Both the position numbers and the translations under genes were made by a program. From the NCBI RefSeq assembly GCF_964656455.1, contig NC_135726.1:26857168-26921167 (forward strand): a stretch of DNA of 64,000 bases. The letters are read 5' to 3'. The notes under the pieces were generated by a model. The model did no database searches, was not told the origin of the DNA, and was given only the letters and a program-made list of their open reading frames with translations. Every line of letters begins with the position of its first letter. Positions within the stretch are counted from its first letter, which is position 1. The stretch is from Halichoerus grypus (Eukaryota; Chordata; Mammalia; Carnivora; Phocidae). Below are positions 48,046 to 64,000 of this stretch, piece after piece.

Positions 48046-48226
48046 CAAGGGTTCTTGACCCAAGGAAAATAATCTGGGGAGCTTCTAAAAAAAACTTCAG
48101 TCACTGCATAAGTCCCTCCCCAGACCAACTAAGGCAGATGCTCAGGGCACAGAGCCTCGGATCTCAATAGTTTTAAGAGCTCCCTGGGTGATTTTAACGC
48201 ATAGCCAGGGCTGAGACTGGCAGAGC
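48046..48226. mobile_element. MER5-like DNA transposon fragment
   Basis: Contains AAGGGTTCTTGACC, CTGGGGAGCTTCTAAAAA and TTTTAAGAGCTCCCTGGGTG, a diverged MER5 pattern. Intergenic. Confidence 0.6.
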
Positions 48227-49464
48227 CGGAGCTAGAAGCTCGAGGAAAGATGTGTTGACCGAGGCTGTGTGCAGCACAAAGTGTGGCTCTTCTTCATAAA
48301 GGTAATGCTGATTCAGTTTCTTAAAAACTATCTTCTGTGTTGTAAAAGGTTTTTGAAAGAGCTTTTTCTCCTGGGTCGACATGTGATTACAAAAGCAGGT
48401 CACTGGGCTTTTGTGCTGAATTCATTGCCCAAAGGCCAGCGAGCAGCCTTTAAATGATTGATTTGTACAAACAAGTGTGTGCCCCCAAATCAGACCACCC
48501 CCCCATCTCTCTGCCTGGGGACCACACCTCCCCCCAGGTGCCCCCCAGTCCCACATACTCACCTCTTGAACAAGGTGCTTGGCCAGGAAGGGTTGAACAG
48601 GAGGCCTAGGGCCCCTGGCAGGTCTCCACCTGGCTCCAGGGCCCCTCAACTCACCTGAGTCCTGCTGTTCTCCTGCTTCAAGGTCGTAGGAGAGGTTAAC
48701 AGCTGCATGACACGGCTGGTGGGTGCTGGGCCAAGAGGGGAGCCGGGGTTCACTGTGTCCTGGGTTAGCATGACAGCCACACCCACACCACACCCGCCCC
48801 CCCATGTCTGCGGGTCTGAACCCTGGTCACCTGCAGATGGCTCCCGCATCCCCCAGCCACAGGAAACCCTGCCTGGGATCTTCTTTAGCTGGCTTTGTCT
48901 TACAGCATTTCTTAAAGCTTCCTATTTTATTATGGTGGGTCTGTGGGTGCATGCACACGTACCTGCTTATCTCCTTCCCCCAACCACACTGTGAGCTTAA
49001 GCAGGGACTGTGCCTCAGTCTCAAGAATCGCCCCATAGCTCTTAGCCCCGAGGCCTCTGGTGGGTGCTGAATGGCTGAGGGAAGCTACAGGAAAAGGACC
49101 TTTGCTGTGGGTCTCAGAACTCCAGGAAAATGTAACCTCCTTGAGGGCAGGGACCTCGGTTCATTTCACCACTGTGTGCCTGGGGCACAGGGTAGATGCT
49201 CCCACATTTTCCACTTAGCAGTCACTGAATCAACAGGAATCACAAGCTGAACTTGACACGTCAATGTCTGTTGCCTAATAGCAAAGTTTTAGCCTACCAA
49301 TTGTGACCTAATTTTGTTTTTTTGGGGGGGGGTGAAAAGCCATCCCTGGGGTGGGGTAATTGATCTACCCCGCACCCATGTGAAGAACCTGTTGGGAAGG
49401 ACAGAAGCCAAACGGAAGAGGACATACCTAGAGCCCCAGAGACCCGTCTAGAGGAGGCTGGGAG

Positions 49465-49616
49465 GGGCGCCTGGGCGGCTTAGGTCATGATCCTGGAGTC
49501 CCGCATCTCTGCCGGGGAGCCTGCTTCTCCCTCTGACCCTCCCCCATCTCATGCACTCTCTTGCTCTCATTCTCTCTCTCAAATAAATAAATAAAATCTT
49601 AAAAATAAATAAATAA
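49465..49616 (+). mobile_element. CAN-SINE with internal deletion
   Basis: Head GGCGCCTGGGCGGCTTAGG joins directly to GTCATGATCC, so about 30 nt of the tRNA-like part are missing. Duplication GGAGGCTGGGAG flanks it (49453-49464 and 49618-49629). Confidence 0.9.
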
Positions 49617-49639
49617 AGGAGGCTGGGAGCAGGGTGACC

Positions 49640-49810
49640 AACATTAACTTTTCTGGAGGGCCCACGCTGTGATAGGCAGTAGGTAGGTGACTTCTATAAA
49701 CGCTATCCCTGCCTTCTACCTGAGCAAACTGGTTTAGAGCAGTCAAACGACTTGCCCTCAGTCATTCCATCACCCAGAGGTGAAGAAGGGGCTTGAACCC
49801 AACTTCCGGC
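49640..49810 (-). mobile_element. MIR-like element
   Basis: GCCCACGCTGTGATAGGCAG, GTCAAACGACTTGCCCTCAG, GGGGCTTGAACCCAACTTCC. Diverged. Intergenic. Confidence 0.5.
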
Positions 49811-50035
49811 CCAGCTCCAGAGTTTGTGGTTGGCTCTTGGAGATGCCCTGCTGAGGGCTCGGTCCACCCAGGGCTCTGCGCGCTGAAAGCCTTCGCTCTT
49901 GGGGCTGTTCTCCTACTGTCCTCGCCCTGCCCTCTCAGCACCTGCTCCGGCGCTGAGTTCTCTCCTTTCCGGATGGAGGTGTCCGGGAAGTCTGGAAATC
50001 CTTCTTGAGCAGTTTGTGCTAATGTCAGCTGCTGG

Positions 50036-50049
50036 CCACCAGAGGGCCA
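50036..50049 (+). promoter_or_regulatory. CTCF-like motif between NUP93 and MIR138-2
   Basis: The plus strand reads CCACCAGAGGGCCA, preceded by TGG, close to the CTCF consensus. A weaker opposite-strand match (CCACCAGGGGGGAC) lies near 50629-50642. Confidence 0.35.
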
Positions 50050-53000
50050 CATCCCAAACATCCGTATAGGAGGAACTGAAGTGCCCTCTATGGTTTGGTT
50101 TAACTTTCCTGAAAACACAAGCCAGTTTATCAGTCAGGCTGATCAGCGCGAAGGTTCAGCCACAGACCCACGATGGGTCCTCACTTGGGGCGCCCAATGA
50201 CCCTGGCCCCTTTCCTTGCCACCTGGGTGGCATTTTACAAGGTTCCACTGTAGAGCCTCTAACTCTGAGACCCGCACAACAGGGCCACACTCTGCCCCAG
50301 GGGTCTTCTCTCCTTCTGCCTCCACCCTCCTCGACAGTTTCCCTCGCCAACCACAGGCTCACTTGCACCTGCTCTGGGAGGTGCTGCAGGGTCCTGGGAG
50401 AGACCATTAAACCCAACAAGGGGGTGTAGGGCACTTTATGAGGCCCAAATTCCCAGGTGATTCATCAGGAAATGGCTTCCCATAAGCTCCAGGGTCCAGA
50501 ACAAGCTGAGGGACCCCATGCAAAGGGAGTGGGCTGAAACCGTCCTGGGAAGCCCCTTCAGGGACAGAACACGCAGGCCACCATGCAGCTGGAGCGGAAT
50601 CACTCCAGAGCCTCTCACCAGGACAAGGTCCCCCCTGGTGGAGAGAGATGAACACCTCCTACCTCCTCAGCCATTTGCATATCCCCAAACCCAATCCCAA
50701 GCCCAGACCCTGAAAACGCCCCTCCCAGTCAGAAATGCAGGCAGATACTGTCCAAGAGAGCAGGAAACACCTGTCCTGTGACCAGGCCCCTTCTCTCCCA
50801 CCATCTGACCAAAGCATAGCCCCCAATCCTGCCTCCCCTTCCCCAAGGCTAATAACTGGCTCTCAGCCCCCATTTCAAACGCTTTCTACTGAGAGTCGCA
50901 AATAAACGATCACAGACTTTTAGCAGTTCCCAGTTCCAGGATGCATGCCACATGCTGGGTTGATCACCAAAGGCTCTTATCATCACCCCACTACACCTCC
51001 AGCCAGACTCTGACCTTCCTCAGACCCCTGGCCAGGGGACTGAACTCGGAGGCCAGTGAGGGAGAGCAAGACTTCGGAGTTGGGACGGGAGTCCTGTACT
51101 TACACAGACCCATGGGGACTTCGCAGACCCAGGGACCCGGCAGGCCGTAGCCTTCCTTGCAAGGAGTGGAGAAGGGGCCTGGCTCAGTCACCCCCAAAGG
51201 CTGGGAAGAGGCATTTCAGCTGCCTTGTGAGGAGCCTCAGGCTGGGCCTCAGCTAAGAACATTCCCAGGAAGGACGGCCCAAGAGAGGTTTCTGCTCCCC
51301 TGAAGGACTGAACAAAGGGCGCTCATGGCATTTTGGGAGAACATTCCAGAAATTTACTGGCTACAGACAGGGGTGGTGGTGAAAGAACCACCCCAAACAG
51401 AGTAAATGCAGAAGTTACTTTACAGAGAGGAACATGCAGAACACATACACTGACTCTCTCCCACCTGCCCCTTCTCCCCACAAACACCACACAGTGACAA
51501 CGTCAGAAAAGCAAAGACACAAGGAAATAACTGAGTAAAGCAAAGAATTCTCCCCACTGCGTTTCTAAGAAAAGTTACTAACCAAGTGAGAAAAGGCTGT
51601 ATTTTGCCTCCTTCTTCTCTATTTATAAAATACACATTTGAAATTCCTGATGGAAAAATACCCAGTAGATGATAGCAGCTGGGGTCAACCGGGGCCCACA
51701 ATCATCCCACGCAGCCAGTCGGCCTGGCTCTTGGAAACTGAATTCCAGTTACTGCCCTCTCTCAAGTGACTTCATATCTCACTGTCATTTCCGCTGCCCA
51801 CAGAAGCACAAACAGTGCAACAAATCAGTGTAATCCAATTTAGCTGGAGAGCTCCTGGAGCCTCGGCCAAACCTGGACGCCTCCAGGCAGCAAAAGCCAG
51901 CAGAGGCCAGCCTGGATAGGGCAGCCAAGTAAAATTGGGACATACTTATAACTAAGAACTTATTGTTCCTGGGAAATTTAAATTTAACTGGATGTCCTGT
52001 ATTTTTACTTGCTAAATCTGGCCCAGATGAAGGGGCCTTCCTTAGCTGTAGGCCCTGCAGCTTTGGATGCCACCTGAGAGCCTCTCTAGGCCAGGTAGGC
52101 TGGGACCACCGAAGGGGCCATGATATGTCTGTTTCTCTGCTAGAAGTCCTCTCTGGGATCAGTGGCTCCTTGCTCCCTGCTCAAATAGAAGCCACTGCCT
52201 GAGGCACTCTTTTACTCTCCCATCCCCCAAAAACAGATTCTCAAAACCCCAAGGGTAAAGGCAACAAGGAGGAGAGTACGCCAGTGCAATGCTGGGTTTT
52301 GGCCAGCCCTCCCTACCCCTTTTTCCTTAAGATCTGGCCTTTATTGTTAACAGTAAATCAAATTTCTACCCCCTTCCTCTCAACATCTCCCTGCATACTG
52401 TGCAGCTCTGCACCTTTCCTTCTTTGAAGTATCGGCTGTGTCATCTGACCCCAAAAGACACTCCTCCCCATCTTCCTTCAGATTGAATGCCTATTAAAGC
52501 CCCTGACCTGAAATGGGGAGTCTGAATCCAGGCACGTGGATGTGGGGAGGGGGCTGGCACAGGAAGCAAAAGCAAAGAATCTGCTTGTTCAAACATTTGC
52601 TGAGCAATCCATTGTGGGCTATATACCCAGAAGGCACACAGAAGTGATTTCAAAAATCAAGGTTAGGACAAAAAATTTTTCTCTCTTCCTGGGTTAGCAA
52701 CTTCAAGCCACCAGTATTTCCACTTAGGTGATCATGACAAATACAGGAATGGGGTGGGGGGGGAGGGGAAGCCCGCTTTCTTAGACTTGTGAACAATTTT
52801 GGGAGGGCAACGTGATTACCCTGGCTATCCCCAGCAACCAGCAGGGCCCAACGCGTGCAGGGGCTCTGTAGCTGGTGAGCTGAGCCTGGGCCGGCACACG
52901 GACACCTGGGCCTTGTTCAGCCAGGCCCTGGACTCTAGCCAGCCACATCAGCCATCTAACAAGGGGAGGAGAGGTGCAGACATTTGAGTTTCGTTTTCAG

Positions 53001-54308
53001 AACATTTTAGTTAGTGGTTTTAAGTTTCTTTCCACCAACCTTTCCAGTTAGAAACAAGTGGCAGGAAGACAGATGTATTTCCCTTCTCTCCCTGCCCTGT
53101 GAGGGATACTAGTTTACTATAAAAAGGTCAGAAGATGGGCTGGACACAGGTAACTTCTGAATTCAGCCTAGAATGAAGAAAAGGGGGACATTCAGGACCC
53201 CCCAAAAGCCTCATTTTTCTTGAGGGCTACACAATTCCTATTTAATGAGTTGCTGTCTTCTTCCTGACATTTCCAAATTGCAGGTACAAGAGCCTCATTT
53301 TATGGATATACAGTGAGCACTTTGAATAATACTGTAACATGCACACTTTCTCCCAGTTTGCTGGACACAGGGCCCAATCTCTGTGGCAGACTAATGCTGA
53401 ATGAGAGTCCAGTCAGTGTGGGGCCTGCCAGCACTTTGGCAGGCCTGGGGCAACTCACCAGCCTGGGGTTTGATTCAGGCATCTGGCATGCTGGAGTCAC
53501 TTCCCAAGCGGCACGAGGACATTTGGCAGTGATGCAAACTACCTAATGAGCTAGACAAAAGTTCTGATGCCTAATGGAGAAACAAGGACTGTGGAGATCC
53601 AATCTATGGTAGTAGAATGTTGGCACATCTGCACATAATTGCTAGATTTAGTATTAAGGTTTGGCCAGAAGAGTTTACTCAAATAGAGCAGGGAGGGGGG
53701 CAGGGGGGGAATCCAGAGTGAATAGTCCTCAGTCTGGGAGGGGTGGGGGTAAATCAGCAAATACTGGATACTGTGGGGGGAAAAGTCTACAGTACTGTAG
53801 GTAAAGTAACCAAAACCCTATTTAAATGTTGCATCAAAAGAGTAACAACAATTGCTATACTGCCATGAAGTCTCTAATGAGACTGGTCAGTTCCAGAGGG
53901 GCGGGGGCGGGGCCTACTTTCAGGCCCCAGTGTGGACGGGCACTTCCTGCTCTTGGATGAGCCCGTCCAGCTCAGAAGTGATAAAACCAAAGGACCCCCT
54001 CTGAGAGAGCTCACCAGTTCCTCTCGTTTTCCCTTTGAAGTCAGGCGGCCAGAGCTGTTTTACTTAAAAATAAATAGATAAATAAAAGGAACAGAATCCT
54101 TGAAATCCAGTCTCAAGCAAGGCCTCTGAAAAGGACACTGATGGAGTCAGTACTTCCCTTTGAGTGTCTCAGTGGGTTGATTATGAGCCACTCTGAGGTA
54201 GGCACTAACCCTGTTAGTCTCCAAGCCTTTTTGGGCAAGGGGGGGAGGCGGGCTCTGGCAGCAAAGGGAGAGGAAAGGAGGCCAAAGGGGAAAGAAAAGG
54301 CAAAGAAA

Positions 54309-54429
54309 AAAGCCTACAGCACCCGGTATTCCCAGGCGGTCTCCCATCCAAGTACTAACCAGGCCCGACCCTGCTTAGCTTCCGAGATCAAATGAGATAG
54401 AGAGCGTTCAGGGTGGTTTTGAGGCCCTT
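54309..54429 (-). pseudogene. 5S rRNA-derived copy with intact internal promoter
   Basis: The minus strand aligns without gaps to 5S rRNA over positions 13-121. Positions 41-121 look identical to the mammalian consensus, including box A, the intermediate element and box C that bind TFIIIA. Five substitutions fall between positions 27 and 39, several at CpG sites, and the first 12 nt are unrelated. The 3' end runs into TTTTTT, a good RNA polymerase III terminator. It lies 2.3 kb downstream of the NUP93 stop. Most likely a retrotransposed pseudogene; transcription is possible. Confidence 0.85.
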
Positions 54430-56559
54430 GATTTTGTTAGAAAGATTGGAATCTCATCCCTGGAAGATGAGACTCCCAGTGCCACTCTCTCTGTCTCTGC
54501 ATAAGCAGTCGTTAAGATCACGGACCACCTCAAGGGAAAGGATTTAGCTCCCTGAATGGGTGAGCGGAAGATGACTTTTACCTAATGACCTGTCACAGGA
54601 CCACAATTTCTGGGCACAAGCTGTAACCATGGATACACGGGAACCTGTTATGTTGTGGCCTTGCAAACAGCCTTGGTCTCCTGCGTCTCTACACCAAACA
54701 GGCCACGCGTCACCACAGAACCAGCCCTGGGATTTGTTCTGGGAGTCTGGCCCTTCTGGTATGAACCCAGTTATCTTATTGCTCCTACCGATGGCTCTCT
54801 CTGGGCAAGTCCTCGGTGCCAACCAGGGACAGCTTTCCTCTCAACTCCACACAGCTCCATCAGGGCAGTTCAAGGTCTGGTTTCTTTTCTCCTGATTTTT
54901 TTGTCTCCTCCACAGGTGGAAGGTGGAAGGGTGGAGGGCCCAAACCCCTATGCAGGGCTCATAGGCGGTTCTATTTGGAGCTAGCAGAACGGCATGATGC
55001 AAGGAAAGGCAAATTCCCAATGAATTCTCACGGTGGGCCTGAAGAACAAGTGGGAGCTGGGGAGCAAATACATATTTGAACTCGAGCCTCCTCACGTTGG
55101 CGGCACTGTTACAGGTCCATCTGTGAGGAAGACCTAATATTTAAAAGCAGAACATGAAGTCGCACTTTATGCAAAGTCCGAGTACTCTTTTTGTAAAGCA
55201 CTGTTGAAGCGAATTGTGGGGACTTGTTTAAAAGATAAATCAGCACATATAAACAGGGTACAACTTGCTAAATCAAGTCCCCTGCAGGGCTCATCTTCTG
55301 AGACTCTCTTAGTGAAGCGCAACTGGAGGCGAGTTCCAGGGGGAACAGGTGGGACAGGAGGAAGGCAGAGGCAGCCCCTGCCGACCCTCAGGCCACGTCC
55401 TTGATGGATCATGGGTTTCAACTGATGAACAGCAGATGGTCCCATTATTATTTTGGGAAAGATTAATGCTTTCCCAAAAGGAAAGTTAACAATTATTTTA
55501 ACAACTACAGGACAGCAAGGGTATCCATGCCCTGTGATGAGAGAGAAACTTCTCTCCAGGAAGAAAAGCACCTTTGGAGACTCTGGGACCTTAACATCCT
55601 CCTGGGAGAGCCGGCCTCAGGAACAGTCGGTAACCAGCATGGCTGGCTGCTGCCTGATTTCCTGCAGCTTGCTTGGCCCATTCAGGAACAAACAATCATC
55701 CTTATCTGCTCTCTAGTTCAGTATAGGGCTTCAGGACTGGTGGTGGGAGAAACAGAGCCAGTGATGGGGGACAACCTCTGCTCAGGGACCAGGCACCCTC
55801 AGTGCCTATGCCCAGCGGGGTCTGGATTCTGTACATCAGCACTCAGAATGTGAACCATGAGCTTGCCTGAGCAGTGGGCCTCATGAGTGAGAATCGGGAA
55901 GGATGGGTTGTCCAAGTAGAGGAACCAACCACCAGAGAAGGGAAAAATGAGCTCTATTAGAAGTCTTCTGGAAGAGGGGAGTGCACAGGGCCATGCAGGC
56001 ACCTCAGTGGGGCACCTACAGAGGGAGAAGCACTGAGGTTTGCCCTTCCTCACATTCCAGCTGAGATACCTATGATGTTCCTTTTTAAAAAAGCTATGTT
56101 TTTCTAGGTCTGTTTTCATCTCCAGTGGGATTTCAACAGAATGGCAAACTAATTAATCCTGGAATCAGAGCAGAGGATGGTCTTAGACCACCTGGACCCC
56201 AAGGCACACCCGGGAGAAGAGGGGGGCATGGAGCATTTGCTAGTTCACACGCAGACCCTAACTCGCCCAAGGCTGAGGGTGGCTTTCACAAATGAAAATG
56301 TAAAAAATGAACCGTGACCCTGCCATATGGAATACTGTATCTAAATAAAAGCAACTCCCAAAGGCTCCATTTCCTTGCTCATTTTGGGTGAATTTTTAAT
56401 CATTTAAGGTCAACTTTAACCAAATCATAGATGCCTATATAAGCCTACCATTCTCTGGCCCAAGCACTAGTGAAGACATTTCCTCCCAAATAAAAATTTA
56501 AGAAAAATTTCAAAGTAAAAAAACAAAACAAAACAATGAAAATAAAAGAATGTGAAAAC

Positions 56560-56712
56560 AAATACAAAGAAATTTATTGGTGCTGACAAAAATACATAAT
56601 ACAAAAAACAAAACAAAACAACAGAAACAAAACCAGAAACCCCACCCCAGTGGGCTCATGCGCCCAAGATACTGACAGCGTGCAGTCCCAGAAGCCCCTC
56701 AAAGCATTGCAC
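56560..56712 (-). other. NUP93: NUP93 proximal 3' untranslated region
   Basis: A short 3' UTR of about 150 nt runs from the stop codon to the first canonical poly(A) signal. Longer forms reaching into the AT-rich block to the left cannot be excluded. Confidence 0.5.
56573..56578 (-). terminator. NUP93: Candidate poly(A) signal of NUP93
   Basis: Canonical AATAAA on the minus strand, followed by a long T- and GT-rich stretch (56500-56565) typical of the downstream element. Confidence 0.6.
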
Positions 56713-63948
<7,236 letters not shown>

Positions 63949-64000
63949 TTATTTTAAACACAGAGAAGCAGTTGGAATCTGAAAACTACTTTCACTGAAA

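Larger units (their letters stand above)
40590..56550. other. Intergenic region between SLC12A3 and NUP93
   Basis: Apart from MIR138-2, the 5S copy and repeats, I see no coding exon. About 45860-47300 and 51300-56550 are AT-richer with few recognisable repeats and could hold conserved noncoding elements or alternative NUP93 3' ends. The block at 40590-40950 upstream of SLC12A3 is GC-rich. Confidence 0.5.

Noticed and set aside
54309..54429. Functional 5S rRNA gene
   Set aside because: The first 12 nt are unrelated to 5S rRNA and five further substitutions disturb the helix I-II region, so it cannot make normal 5S rRNA; kept as a pseudogene.

Overview
The window is nuclear DNA from a carnivoran mammal. 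Twelve tRNA-derived CAN-SINE copies are recognisable. The young ones share the head GGGCGCCTGGGTGGCTCAGT, a CT-rich middle and an AAATAAA-type tail. This variant fits arctoid carnivores (bear, panda, seal or mustelid) better than dog or cat; that species call is inference. Coding sequence is split into many short GT-AG exons, so most long reading frames here are chance.

Layout, left to right. Bases 1 to about 2990 are intergenic, full of old LINE-like sequence, and lie 3' of the first gene. Bases ~2990-40550 hold the whole of SLC12A3 on the minus strand: the renal thiazide-sensitive Na-Cl cotransporter NCC. All 26 coding exons (40523 down to 5196) can be placed with intact splice sites and matching phases; together they make 3084 nt, or 1027 codons plus stop. 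A TATA box sits ~57 bp upstream of the ATG, and a likely poly(A) signal lies ~2.2 kb past the stop. Bases 40590-56550 are intergenic and contain the microRNA gene MIR138-2 (45208-45290, minus strand), a 5S rRNA-derived copy at 54309-54429, repeats and two CTCF-like motifs. Bases 56573-63894 hold the last six coding exons of NUP93 (minus strand, C-terminal 225 residues); the rest of NUP93 lies beyond the right edge.

The order NUP93 - MIR138-2 - SLC12A3, all on one strand, is the same as on human chromosome 16q13. In human the next gene is HERPUD1, which is not seen here and would lie past the left edge. NUP93 builds the inner ring of the nuclear pore. SLC12A3 reabsorbs NaCl in the distal convoluted tubule. 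miR-138 is a regulatory RNA best known from neurons. The three are neighbours by ancestry and do not form one pathway.

I found no undescribed system. The points most worth checking are: SLC12A3 exon 20, which encodes the extended segment known from the human long isoform and lacks the short-form donor; a 5S copy whose internal promoter and T-run terminator are intact; a trinucleotide repeat grown inside a SINE in the SLC12A3 3' UTR; and a GT/GGGGTGG minisatellite just upstream of a NUP93 3' splice site.
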